Assembly: GCF_002257645.1 (NCBI RefSeq)
Contig: NZ_NQMO01000001.1
Location: 978,065-1,042,064 of the forward strand
Direction: 5' to 3'
Source: Paenibacillus sp. XY044
GTDB lineage: Bacteria; Bacillota; Bacilli; Paenibacillales; Paenibacillaceae
DNA length: 64,000 nucleotides
In this document: positions 52,986-60,576 of the stretch, piece by piece
Layout: each line of letters starts with the position of its first letter
Position numbering within the stretch: the stretch's first letter is position 1
The notes under the pieces: model-generated
What the model was told of the DNA's origin: nothing
The model's input: only the letters and a program-made list of their open reading frames with translations
Database searches by the model: none
Made by a program: the position numbers and the translations under genes

Positions 52986-53591
52986 CTGCAGTTAGATAAA
53001 TTGGTCAATTATTACAAGGCGTTAGCCGACCGGAACCGGATCCGGATTCTCGTGCTCTTGTCCCAGGAAGAAATCAACGGAATGACCCTCGCAGAGAAGC
53101 TGGGCGTCACCCCTGCGACGATTACGCATCATATCGCCAAATTAAAGGAAGTTGGGGTCGTCATGGAGCGCCGGGAGAAGAACGTGTCGTTCTACCGAAT
53201 TTCGCAAGACATGATCGAGCGCACGGAAGGCCAGCTGCTGAAGCTGATCCGCAATTATGAGCCGCAGGAAGAACAGCCCGGGTCCCCGTTGTCCGTTAAG
53301 AACGAGAAGCTTCGGGATACCGTGCTCAAAAGCTTCATCATGGATGACGGCCGCCTGAAGAACATCCCGGCACAGCTGAAGAAAAAGCTGATCGTTCTTG
53401 AGTTTATGGTACGTAACCTCGATATGGGAAGAAAATATGCGGAGAAGGAAATCAACGAGTTCATTAAAACGTTCCATCCCGATTTTGCCACGATCCGCAG
53501 GGAATTCATTATGCATCACTACCTGTATCGCGAAAAAGAAATTTATGAGTTGAATCCGGTGGAAATGTGGGAAAAATGGGAGTATCTCTAG
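52986..53591 (+). CDS. ArsR-type HTH regulator with C-terminal DUF2087
   Basis: A 201-aa regulator: N-terminal ArsR winged HTH (LVNYYKALADRNRIRILVLLSQEEINGM, VTPATITHHIAKLKEVGVVMERREK) and a C-terminal DUF2087 segment (about 125-200: NIPAQLKKKLIVLEFMVRNL, NEFIKTFHPDFATIRREFIMHHYLYR). No metal-binding Cys pair is seen. The start is probably CTG 52986, with AAAGGG 8 nt upstream and a protein start MQLDKLV; GTG 52977 overlaps the ribosome site. It is 12 bp from the next gene and likely forms an operon with it. Confidence 0.85.
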   Translation: MQLDKLVNYYKALADRNRIRILVLLSQEEINGMTLAEKLGVTPATITHHIAKLKEVGVVMERREKNVSFYRISQDMIERTEGQLLKLIRNYEPQEEQPGSPLSVKNEKLRDTVLKSFIMDDGRLKNIPAQLKKKLIVLEFMVRNLDMGRKYAEKEINEFIKTFHPDFATIRREFIMHHYLYREKEIYELNPVEMWEKWEYL

Positions 53592-53603
53592 GGAGGCGGT
53601 TAC

Positions 53604-54263
53604 ATGCTAGTAGACCCATTGGAAGTTTTGGAGCGCTGCGAGACCCCGCGCGGCGAAATTCAGCTCCAGCGTCGGGGCGATGAATACGAATTGATTAGTA
53701 ACGGCACGTTTCTCATGGCCACCTACAACGGGGAGTCGGAAAAAAGGCTTGTCCGTTCCGCCATCGATGCCTGCGCCAAAGACGGCATGACCCTGCTGAT
53801 CGGAGGTCTGGGCGTCGGCTATTCTTTGGGTGAGGCCGTGTATCATCCACAAACCGGTCAAGTGACTGTCGTGGAAATCGAAAACGAGGTCATCTCCTGG
53901 AACTGGACCTATTTGGCGCCATTTTCGGGAAATGCCCTGTCCCATTCAAAGACGAGGGTCATTTGCGCGGACCTGCTGAAATGGATATCCGAGACCGACG
54001 AAGCTTATGATGCGTTATGTTTCGACATCGACAACGGACCGGATTGGACGGTATTTCAGGACAACGAAAGCTTGTATTCTCCTGAAGGATTGCAGGCGCT
54101 TAGCCGTTTGCTGAATCCCGGAGGAGTCATTTCTTTCTGGAGTGCTTCGGCGTCTCCGGCATTTAAGGCTCTTCTGGAGTCTCGTTTTGCCGGTGTGGAA
54201 GAAATTCGCATCGAGCAGCCGCGGAATGTCGAGCCGGATGTGGTGTACATAGCCAAAACTTAA
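53604..54263 (+). CDS. Spermidine synthase-like (spermine/spermidine synthase fold) protein
   Basis: A 219-aa Rossmann protein like the catalytic half of SpeE: GGLGVGYSLGEAV (glycine loop, residues about 72-84), VVEIENEVISWN (acid after beta-2), VICADLLKWI, and DALCFDIDNGPDW where SpeE has its catalytic Asp segment. It is shorter than SpeE, lacking the N-terminal beta domain, so genuine polyamine synthase activity is doubtful; it may be a stand-alone methyl- or aminopropyl-transferase. GGGAGGCGG precedes the ATG. Paired with the ArsR-DUF2087 regulator. Confidence 0.85.
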   Translation: MLVDPLEVLERCETPRGEIQLQRRGDEYELISNGTFLMATYNGESEKRLVRSAIDACAKDGMTLLIGGLGVGYSLGEAVYHPQTGQVTVVEIENEVISWNWTYLAPFSGNALSHSKTRVICADLLKWISETDEAYDALCFDIDNGPDWTVFQDNESLYSPEGLQALSRLLNPGGVISFWSASASPAFKALLESRFAGVEEIRIEQPRNVEPDVVYIAKT

Positions 54264-54299
54264 ATTTGCTAAGGTGCAGGATATTCTTGAGAAAAGAGC

Positions 54300-54328
54300 T
54301 TGAACCTGTTCCTCCCGTATGGTAAATT
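54300..54328 (+). promoter_or_regulatory. Sigma-A promoter of the vat-vgb leader
   Basis: TTGAAC (54300-54305), a 17-nt spacer, TAAATT (54323-54328). Transcription would start near 54335 and produce a leader of about 300 nt before vat. Confidence 0.7.
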
Positions 54329-54365
54329 AATGGCATTCAAGCCATGAAAGGGTGACCTTAGTCCA

Positions 54366-54377
54366 ATGATCTACTAA
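54366..54377 (+). CDS. Three-codon upstream ORF (Met-Ile-Tyr) in the leader
   Basis: ATG ATC TAC TAA. An AAAGGGTGA ribosome site (54347-54355) lies 10 nt upstream, better than expected by chance for so short an ORF. In known attenuators before antibiotic-resistance genes such mini-ORFs trap drug-bound ribosomes; streptogramin A or other peptidyl-transferase inhibitors stall early in elongation, fitting its length. Function inferred. Confidence 0.6.
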   Translation: MIY

Positions 54378-54538
54378 TCCTATCCACACAAGACAATCGT
54401 TTGAAACGATGTTCGGGATAGGATTCGTACGGGCTTTTTTAAGAAGTCATGCTGGCTATGGCATTTGCTTCTTAAAAAATATTGGATTATGGCGCAGCCT
54501 CTTGACGAGAGGATTCAGCGGTATTTCCATGCGTATGC

Positions 54539-54575
54539 AGCCTCCTGTCCTGAACATCGGGACAGGGGGCTTTTT
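54539..54575 (+). terminator. Leader terminator upstream of vat
   Basis: AGCCTCCTGTCC TGAACATC GGGACAGGGGGCT followed by TTTT: a long GC-rich stem, the likely off-state of the vat-vgb leader. Confidence 0.85.
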
Positions 54576-54638
54576 GTGTGGACATGAGGCAAGAAGCTTG
54601 TTGCAAAATCTGCTGAAAGATCGAAAGGAGTGACTTGC

Positions 54639-55310
54639 ATGCCAGGTCCTAATCCGAATGCGAAGTACCCTATACCCGGGGACACGAATATGCAGTTTAT
54701 CAAAAATGTCATTACGATGCCGAACCTGATCGCGGGAGATTATTCTTATTACTACGCGATTGATGGAGAATCGTTTGAAGATCAGGTTTTATATCATTAC
54801 GAATTCTTAAACACCAGGCTGATCATCGGCAAGTTTTGCTCGATTGCCGGGGAGGCGCGTTTTATGATGGCGGGAGGCAATCACCGGATGGACGGCTCCA
54901 CATTTCCTTTTAATATTTTCGGAAACGGCTGGGAAGCCCATACGCCCACGCTGGATCAGCTGCCGATCAAGGGAGATACCGTCGTCGGCAGCGACGTCTG
55001 GATCGGACGGAGGGCAACCATCCTGCCGGGCGTGAAAATTGGAGGCGGAGCGATCATCGCGGCCGAAGCCGTCGTGACACGGGACGTCGAGCCTTACACC
55101 ATCGTCGGCGGCAACCCGGCGAAGGAAATCCGCAAACGCTACGCTCCCGAGGTAATTGCGGAGCTGCTGGAGATCCGCTGGTGGGATCACGACATCGAAG
55201 AAATCGAGCGATTCATGGGCGCCATCGCCAGCGGCGATATGGATCAGCTGCGGCAGATGGGTAAGCCGAAGCAGATGGAAGGAGGAAGGGCAGATGAGAA
55301 TCGAAATTGA
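54639..55310 (+). CDS. vat: Vat-family streptogramin A O-acetyltransferase
   Basis: A 223-aa left-handed beta-helix (hexapeptide) acetyltransferase that acetylates streptogramin A (dalfopristin/virginiamycin M) with acetyl-CoA. It opens [12 protein letters not shown], shares [34 protein letters not shown] with Vat enzymes, and has His82 (NHRMDG), the catalytic base position in VatD. Later [44 protein letters not shown] is the coil domain. ATG 54639 has AAAGGAG 8 nt upstream; GTG 54630 is unlikely. It overlaps vgb by 17 nt. Plain CatB/xenobiotic acetyltransferases are the alternative, but the vgb partner strongly supports Vat. Confidence 0.9.
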   Translation: MPGPNPNAKYPIPGDTNMQFIKNVITMPNLIAGDYSYYYAIDGESFEDQVLYHYEFLNTRLIIGKFCSIAGEARFMMAGGNHRMDGSTFPFNIFGNGWEAHTPTLDQLPIKGDTVVGSDVWIGRRATILPGVKIGGGAIIAAEAVVTRDVEPYTIVGGNPAKEIRKRYAPEVIAELLEIRWWDHDIEEIERFMGAIASGDMDQLRQMGKPKQMEGGRADENRN

Positions 55311-56181
55311 GGAATTCCGGCTGCCTTTGCCGGACTCAGGGCCGTACGGCATTACAGCCGGCAGGGATGGGGCGGTGTGGTTCACCGAGCAGAAGAGGAA
55401 CCGGATCGGAGTCCGAAGCGAGCGCGGCGAGTTTACCGCGTTTGAAGTGCCGACGCCAAATGCAGGGGTCATGTCGATCCTATGCGACCGAAGCGGGGAC
55501 GTTTGGTTTAACGAGTATCATGCGGGCCAAATCGGCCGGATGAGGCCGGGCGGGGAGATCAAGGAGTATGCGCTTCCAGAGCCCGGCTGCGCGCCGTTCG
55601 GACTCGCTGAAGGGCCTGACGGGTCGATCTGGTTCACCGAGATGATGGCCGGTCGGATTGGCAGGATCAGCCCTGCGGGCGAAGTGACGGAGTACAGGCT
55701 TCCTCATGAGGGTTCCTTCCCGTCCTTTATCACGAGCGGAAGCGACGGGATGTTCTGGTTTACGGAGAACCAAGGAAATCGGATCGGCAAACTCACGCCA
55801 GACGGTATATTTACTCACTACACGCTTCCAACGCCGGGTTCCGCACCGGTCGGGATCACCGCAGGTCCTGACGGCGCGCTGTGGTTTGTGGAGATTGCCG
55901 GGAATCAAATCGGCAGAATCACGACGGACGGTGAGATTAGCGAGTATTCGCTTTCCACCCCCGGAGCCAAGCCCCATGCGATCACTCCAGGAACCGGACA
56001 GGAGCTTTGGTTCACGGAATGGGGTGCAAACCGGATCGGCCGGATCACCGTGGACGGGAATCTGACGGAATATGAAATTCCGACGCAGGGGGCGGAACCG
56101 CATGGCATTGCCGTTTCCCCGGACGGCTCCGTATGGTTTGCCGAGGAATGCAATCAGCTTGGACGACTGAAGATGAAATAG
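55294..56181 (+). CDS. vgb: Virginiamycin B (streptogramin B) lyase
   Basis: A 295-aa seven-bladed beta-propeller with repeated WFTE motifs (for example [29 protein letters not shown]). It linearises streptogramin B by C-O bond cleavage with Mg2+. The active-site set known for staphylococcal Vgb is all in place at the same numbers: Tyr18, His228, Glu268, His270, Glu284. GGAGG lies 8 nt before the ATG at 55294. Transcribed with vat, so one operon handles both synergistic streptogramin parts. A terminator follows at 56210. Confidence 0.93.
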   Translation: MRIEIEEFRLPLPDSGPYGITAGRDGAVWFTEQKRNRIGVRSERGEFTAFEVPTPNAGVMSILCDRSGDVWFNEYHAGQIGRMRPGGEIKEYALPEPGCAPFGLAEGPDGSIWFTEMMAGRIGRISPAGEVTEYRLPHEGSFPSFITSGSDGMFWFTENQGNRIGKLTPDGIFTHYTLPTPGSAPVGITAGPDGALWFVEIAGNQIGRITTDGEISEYSLSTPGAKPHAITPGTGQELWFTEWGANRIGRITVDGNLTEYEIPTQGAEPHGIAVSPDGSVWFAEECNQLGRLKMK

Positions 56182-56182
56182 A

Positions 56183-56210
56183 GAGTGCGAAATAAAGAGT
56201 GCGAAATAAA
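56183..56210 (+). repeat. Tandem 14-bp direct repeat
   Basis: GAGTGCGAAATAAA occurs twice back to back right after the vgb stop codon. No function is apparent; it may be a slippage duplication. Confidence 0.6.
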
Positions 56211-56242
56211 GCCTCAGGATCATCCATGACCTGGGGCTATTT
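56210..56242 (+). terminator. Terminator of the vat-vgb operon
   Basis: AGCCTCAGG ATCATCCATGA CCTGGGGCT with TATTT after it; a 9-bp stem (one mismatch). The rest of the gap to 56508 holds an AT-rich stretch with a promoter-like TTGTAA (56343) - 17 nt - TAAATA (56366) pair. Confidence 0.6.
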
Positions 56243-56507
56243 GGTATGAAAATGACATATCCTTTTCTTATCGTATAATCGGAACAATGGACTAAACGAA
56301 TGCTCCAACAGCACTATTTTTTAACTAATTTTGTCGAATGTCTTGTAAAGCTCTATTAGATATATTAAATATATATTGTGTATCAGCAATGGAGAAGTGC
56401 TTCGATCCATTCGGCGTACAGCATGGTGAGGTTTCAGGTACGGGCCGGGAGAAAAGGAGTTTCTTCATCTGCCAACCAAATCAGCGTAAAGTTGAGGTGT
56501 ATTGTTC

Positions 56508-58577
56508 ATGCTTCGAAAGTTCACCACGGTTTGTCTCGCTGCGGTCTGCGCGCTGTCCGTCTCTATGGGCGCATCCGCCGAGCCGGCGGCAAATCCCGCA
56601 TCTTCATCCTCCGGTATCAAGTGGCCGGAATCGCAAGCGCTTCCAACTTTTGCTAAAGTGAAGCATCTGGATGTTGCGGACGTTTATGACGCCTCCGGGG
56701 ATGTCAAGATTTTGCTTGCGACCCTGCAGGGCATCGTCAACAGAAACCAGCCTCGAATTTATCTGCTGGAAAACCAGGAAGAAGGCAAAATGACCTGGCT
56801 GAACGATCTTAAGGTACCTTATACGCTGCATAACGATCCATGGGAACTGGTAAGCGAATTCAAGAAAGATGTGAAGGGCATCATCGTCTACGATCCGAAA
56901 GTGCCGGACAGCATTAACGTGGCGACAACGCTTGCCGGGTTGAAGGATGCGGTGGTAGCCAGCCCGGAGCTCAGCGCCAAGCTGACAGCGGCTCCTTACG
57001 GCTTGAAAGTGCTCGATGATTTGCAGGGCAAGTTTAAGGATAAGATGGACGCCTACACCTGGCAGTACGAGAACTTGTGGAAGCAGACTACGCACCGGAT
57101 GCTGATCGGGCTCAGCCCGGATATGTCGGTGAAGCTGCCTCCGGGTCTTCCGCAGTCGTTCAAAGTGGTGGCCGAGGAGAAGACGCAGGAGCGTGATGCG
57201 AAGAACCGCCAGATCTACGACCTGGACTTGACGTCTTTCCTGGGTACGGATGCGGTATACCTCCGCTTTGAGGATGCGTTCCAGCAGGATGGATGGGGAT
57301 CGGCCGTTCATGAAGTGACCGTGAAGGCTGATGGCCAGACGATCGCCCAGTTTGTGCCTGGAACCGATGACGAGAAGCCTTTCCTGTACGACGCACAAAG
57401 CTCGCAGCTTTCCGACGGCAGCGGTGGACACCGATTCGCGGACAACGGGCGGTACTTTGTATACGAATTTAAAGTACCTGCTGGCACGAAGTCGTTGACC
57501 GCTTCGGTCGATATGTGGAACCAATTCAAGGTGTATGCGGGCAACGAAGCACCGGCTTCATCGGAACAGAAAGAGCCGTACGGCTACCTTCGCGATTACG
57601 CGGTCGCCAACAAGGCGATGGTTTTCTGGCTGGGAACCAATACGCCTGAGCAAAAAGCATTGTTTGATAAGATTCTGGCCGATGTTCCTGCCGGCACGCC
57701 ATACCTCGGCTGGTTCAGCAATGATACCGAAGGCGAATTCAACGGGGTTGAGGTGTTGTCGAACCACAGCATCTACGTTCTTGCTGCCGACTGGTTCAGT
57801 AATCTGACCGTATTTTCCGGTACGGAAAACAAAGGCCAGGGGCCGCTTCCGTCCGACAAGGTTAAAACACCAAAGCTCGAAAATAAAATTTATGTAACGT
57901 ATACCTTCAGCGAAGGCGACAACTTCCAGTACAACCAGCACCGGATGCGCAATTTGTGGGATGATCCGAACCGCGGCAAAGTGCCGATCAACTGGACGTC
58001 CAGCCCGCTGCTGTACGATGGGGCACCGGCTATGTTGAACTACTACAGAAGCACGGCAACTGCGAACGACCAACTGATCGCCGGACCGTCCGGCGGCGGA
58101 TACTTCTACCCGAACGCCTGGCCGGAGAAGACGCTTCCCGCATTCCTGAAGCAGACTTCCTCCTACCTGAAAAAGACCGGAATGACCGTACCATACGTAC
58201 TGAACCGCGTTGCGAACCAAAACGTTCCGCTCAGCGACTCGGTTATCAAAGCTTATGAGGAGAACTACCGTCCGAACGGGCTTCTCCTGAGCTGGGAAGA
58301 TCATTTCGGCGTGGATATTCTGAAAGGGAACCTGCCGGTATCGACGATTCAGGGCATTAGTACCGTAGGAGACGGACAAAAGATTCTGGCGGACGCCAAA
58401 GCGAAGTGGGACGGCAAATCTCCGCTGTTCGTATCCCTTGGGCTGCTCGCCTGGAATATGACGCCGACCGATGTGGTGAAGCTGACGGATTCGCTCGGAC
58501 CGGAATATCAGCCGGTACTGGCCGACCAATACTTCTCGCTCATTCGCGAAGCGAACCACCTGCCAAAAAATCCGTAA
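56508..58577 (+). CDS. Secreted GxGYxYP domain protein
   Basis: A 689-aa exported protein. Signal peptide MLRKFTTVCLAAVCALSVSMGASA with cleavage near residue 25 (ASA-EPA). The name motif GxGYxYP appears as GGGYFYP in AGPSGGGYFYPNAWPEK near residue 530, with the N-terminal domain (about 60-330; ATLQGIVNRNQPRIYLLE) and C-terminal domain of the family. A middle insert of about residues 235-345 (SFLGTDAVYLRFEDAFQQDGWGS) looks like a carbohydrate-binding beta domain. The family is thought to be glycoside-hydrolase-like, but no reaction is established. ATG 56508 has GAGGTG 8 nt upstream; a strong terminator follows. Confidence 0.88.
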   Translation: MLRKFTTVCLAAVCALSVSMGASAEPAANPASSSSGIKWPESQALPTFAKVKHLDVADVYDASGDVKILLATLQGIVNRNQPRIYLLENQEEGKMTWLNDLKVPYTLHNDPWELVSEFKKDVKGIIVYDPKVPDSINVATTLAGLKDAVVASPELSAKLTAAPYGLKVLDDLQGKFKDKMDAYTWQYENLWKQTTHRMLIGLSPDMSVKLPPGLPQSFKVVAEEKTQERDAKNRQIYDLDLTSFLGTDAVYLRFEDAFQQDGWGSAVHEVTVKADGQTIAQFVPGTDDEKPFLYDAQSSQLSDGSGGHRFADNGRYFVYEFKVPAGTKSLTASVDMWNQFKVYAGNEAPASSEQKEPYGYLRDYAVANKAMVFWLGTNTPEQKALFDKILADVPAGTPYLGWFSNDTEGEFNGVEVLSNHSIYVLAADWFSNLTVFSGTENKGQGPLPSDKVKTPKLENKIYVTYTFSEGDNFQYNQHRMRNLWDDPNRGKVPINWTSSPLLYDGAPAMLNYYRSTATANDQLIAGPSGGGYFYPNAWPEKTLPAFLKQTSSYLKKTGMTVPYVLNRVANQNVPLSDSVIKAYEENYRPNGLLLSWEDHFGVDILKGNLPVSTIQGISTVGDGQKILADAKAKWDGKSPLFVSLGLLAWNMTPTDVVKLTDSLGPEYQPVLADQYFSLIREANHLPKNP

Positions 58578-58592
58578 ATCAAGAAAAGTAAA

Positions 58593-58630
58593 AAGAGCGG
58601 TCAACGCGAAAAGGCGTTGGCCGCTTTTTT
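58593..58630 (+). terminator. Terminator of the GxGYxYP gene
   Basis: AAGAGCGGTCAACGC ... GCGTTGGCCGCTT: a 13-15-bp stem with one G-T pair, followed by TTTTT. Confidence 0.9.
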
Positions 58631-58665
58631 TGCGTTTCATAAACAGAAAAAAATTAAAAAAACCG

Positions 58666-58694
58666 TTGACAATGGATCCGTGAATCCATTATCT
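58666..58694 (+). promoter_or_regulatory. Sigma-A promoter of the hydrolase/TetR unit
   Basis: TTGACA (58666-58671), 17-nt spacer, TTATCT (58689-58694). The spacer has an inverted repeat AATGGAT/ATCCATT. Confidence 0.75.
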
Positions 58695-58705
58695 TTATGT
58701 TAATA

Positions 58706-58728
58706 AATGAGTGAGTTACTCACTCATT
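58706..58728 (+). promoter_or_regulatory. TetR-type operator, perfect 23-bp palindrome
   Basis: AATGAGTGAGT, a central T, then ACTCACTCATT. It starts 12 nt after the -10 box, at the expected transcription start, and resembles operators of TetR-family repressors. The TetR gene two genes downstream (59864) is the obvious binder, giving autoregulation. Confidence 0.8.
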
Positions 58729-58754
58729 ATAAAAAAGAAAGCGGGGAATTGAAA

Positions 58755-59798
58755 ATGAGCAATGCTTTGGTTCAAATCGTGATGCGGAAAAGAAATCAAC
58801 GGAAAAATGCGGAGCAGCTTCGATTAACCACATCCGAAGGAATCGCCGAATCACGCTTTGTGCGTATTGGCGGAATCGATCAGTGGGTGACCATTCGGGG
58901 AGAAAACCGGCGCAATCCGGTGCTGCTGTTTATCCATGGGGGACCGGGGTCGGTGTATTCCATCTTCAGTCCGCTGCTGCGTTCCTGGGAGAAGGATTTT
59001 ACGATCGTGCAGTGGGATCAGCGGGGAGCGGGAAAGACCTTTCGGCGCAGCGGCAAACAAGGCAGCGGATTGTTGACCTTCGACCAGTTGACGAGGGATG
59101 GGATCGAGTTATCCGAGTATCTCTGCGGCAAGCTCCAGCAGACGAAGCTTATTCTGGTTGGCAGTTCGGCAGGCAGCCTTACCGGCATCACGATGGCCAA
59201 GAGGCGTCCGGATTTATACCACGCCTATGTAGGAACGGATCAGAACGCTCCCGATCCTCAACACCTCGGCCATCGATTGCTGATGGAAGCATTCCGTAGT
59301 ACGGGCAACAAGAAGGGAGCCGAACTGCTTGAGCGAATGGGGACCGATCCTTCCGCCTGGAACAGCGGGGATGTCGATGCACGCAATCGGCTTATGGTGA
59401 AGGCGATTCGCGGCGTCCCTAATATGATCACGGATTTGATCATGCCTTCGATGCTGTCATCTCCGGAACATACGATGAGGGATATGATGGATATGTTTAA
59501 AGGGATGAAATTTTCCGCTGAAGCCCTTCATGAAGACATGGTCCGTTTTGATTTTGACCAGATCGGATACCGCTTCGAGCTGCCTGTGTTCATAGTTCAA
59601 GGGGATTCGGATTTTATTACGCCGACAGCAACGGCCAGAGCGTATTACGACCGCATCGATGCCCCTTACAAAGAGTTCGTGCTCATCCAGAAGGCCGGCC
59701 ATTTGGCGTGCTTTTCACGGCCGGAACAGTTTTTCGGCGTGCTGCAGAAGAAGGTACGACCTTTGGCCGTAGATGCCGAAATGAAGCAAGCACGGTGA
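58755..59798 (+). CDS. Alpha/beta hydrolase (proline iminopeptidase-like)
   Basis: A 347-aa hydrolase. Oxyanion motif LFIHGGPGSVYSI, typical of the prolyl aminopeptidase branch, WDQRGAGKTFRRSG, nucleophile elbow VGSSAGSLTGI (Ser near 141), acid in VQGDSDFITP, and His in KAGHLACFSRPEQF. ATG 58755 follows CGGGGA; an in-frame ATG at 58707 sits inside the operator palindrome and is rejected. In an operon with a TetR repressor. Peptidase or detoxifying esterase are both possible. Confidence 0.9.
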   Translation: MSNALVQIVMRKRNQRKNAEQLRLTTSEGIAESRFVRIGGIDQWVTIRGENRRNPVLLFIHGGPGSVYSIFSPLLRSWEKDFTIVQWDQRGAGKTFRRSGKQGSGLLTFDQLTRDGIELSEYLCGKLQQTKLILVGSSAGSLTGITMAKRRPDLYHAYVGTDQNAPDPQHLGHRLLMEAFRSTGNKKGAELLERMGTDPSAWNSGDVDARNRLMVKAIRGVPNMITDLIMPSMLSSPEHTMRDMMDMFKGMKFSAEALHEDMVRFDFDQIGYRFELPVFIVQGDSDFITPTATARAYYDRIDAPYKEFVLIQKAGHLACFSRPEQFFGVLQKKVRPLAVDAEMKQAR

Positions 59799-59863
59799 TT
59801 CAGGCGGAACGTCATGGTACAATAGGGATACATTATTTTCGAGAGATTGGAGTTCGGAGTCTA

Positions 59864-60454
59864 TTGTCGCCATTAAATAAGGAACAGCTGGCCCATATCC
59901 GGGATGAGAGGAAAAGTCAGATACGGCAGGCCGCGATGAAGCTTTTTGCCCGCAGCGGCTTTGCAGGAACGAAAACCAGCATGATCGCGGCGGAAGCCGG
60001 CGTCAGCGAAGGACTGATCTACCGTTATTTCGCGTCTAAGGATGAGCTGTTTACCAGCATCGTCGAGGAACTGATGGAGGAGGGACGGAGAGAGACGGGG
60101 AATGTACCGAGCCTGCCGGGGACGCCTTATGAGCAAATTAAAGCGCTGACGGAAAATATGCTCAGCGAGAACAAATTCGCTTTTATGCTCATTCTCCGCG
60201 CCGTTCGCAGCCTCGACGCCATTCCGAAGGACGCTGCGGCGATTTTAAAGGAGCATTCGGCGGATGCCATGATCGAGCCGCTGATTCCTTTGTTTGTGCA
60301 AGGACAGGAAGCCGGGGAGCTTGCCGAGGGCGACCCTCGTGAGCTGCTTCATTGGTATTTCTACGTCGTGAACGCCTTGATCGTCGAGGAAGCGGATGAG
60401 AAGCCGTACGGAACGCCGTCAGCGGATATGCTGATGAGGATGTTGAGAAGGTAA
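59864..60454 (+). CDS. TetR family transcriptional regulator
   Basis: A 196-aa repressor: N-terminal HTH (RDERKSQIRQAAMKLFARSGFAGTKTSMIAAEAGVSEGLIYRYFASKDELF) and a ligand-binding C-terminal domain. The start is TTG 59864 (protein MSPLNKEQLAHIRDER) with GGAG upstream; the frame is open further up without a ribosome site. 65 bp after the hydrolase gene; a possible own -10 (TACAAT) lies in the gap. Presumed to bind the palindrome at 58706. Confidence 0.9.
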   Translation: MSPLNKEQLAHIRDERKSQIRQAAMKLFARSGFAGTKTSMIAAEAGVSEGLIYRYFASKDELFTSIVEELMEEGRRETGNVPSLPGTPYEQIKALTENMLSENKFAFMLILRAVRSLDAIPKDAAAILKEHSADAMIEPLIPLFVQGQEAGELAEGDPRELLHWYFYVVNALIVEEADEKPYGTPSADMLMRMLRR

Positions 60455-60476
60455 AACGGAATGACGGAAAGACGAC

Positions 60477-60515
60477 AAACGGCCGGACAGGGGGATCCCT
60501 GATCGGCCGTTTTTG
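60477..60515. terminator. Terminator between tetR and the convergent EamA gene
   Basis: AAACGGCCG ... CGGCCGTTT with an inner AGGGGGATCCCT hairpin, followed by TT; a strong structure between convergent genes. Confidence 0.85.
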
Positions 60516-60576
60516 ATTGCAGTGGGATGGACTATTACATAAAAGTTGAACGGTGTGTTTGAGAAAGGATACCGCA

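Larger units (their letters stand above)
54335..54638 (+). ncRNA. Attenuator leader RNA of the streptogramin resistance operon
   Basis: Between the promoter and vat lie a three-codon upstream ORF with its own ribosome site and at least three strong hairpins: stem 1, AATCCTATCC (54376-54385) with GGATAGGATT (54416-54425) plus an inner stem; stem 2, TTTTTTAAGAAG (54435-54446) with CTTCTTAAAAAA (54468-54479); a small stem CCTCT/AGAGG (54498-54512); and a terminator at 54539-54575. Stem 1 begins at the upstream ORF stop codon, so a ribosome held there would keep it open. This resembles known drug-sensing attenuators upstream of ribosome-protection or resistance genes; which alternative pairing forms the antiterminator I could not settle by eye. 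Confidence 0.7.
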
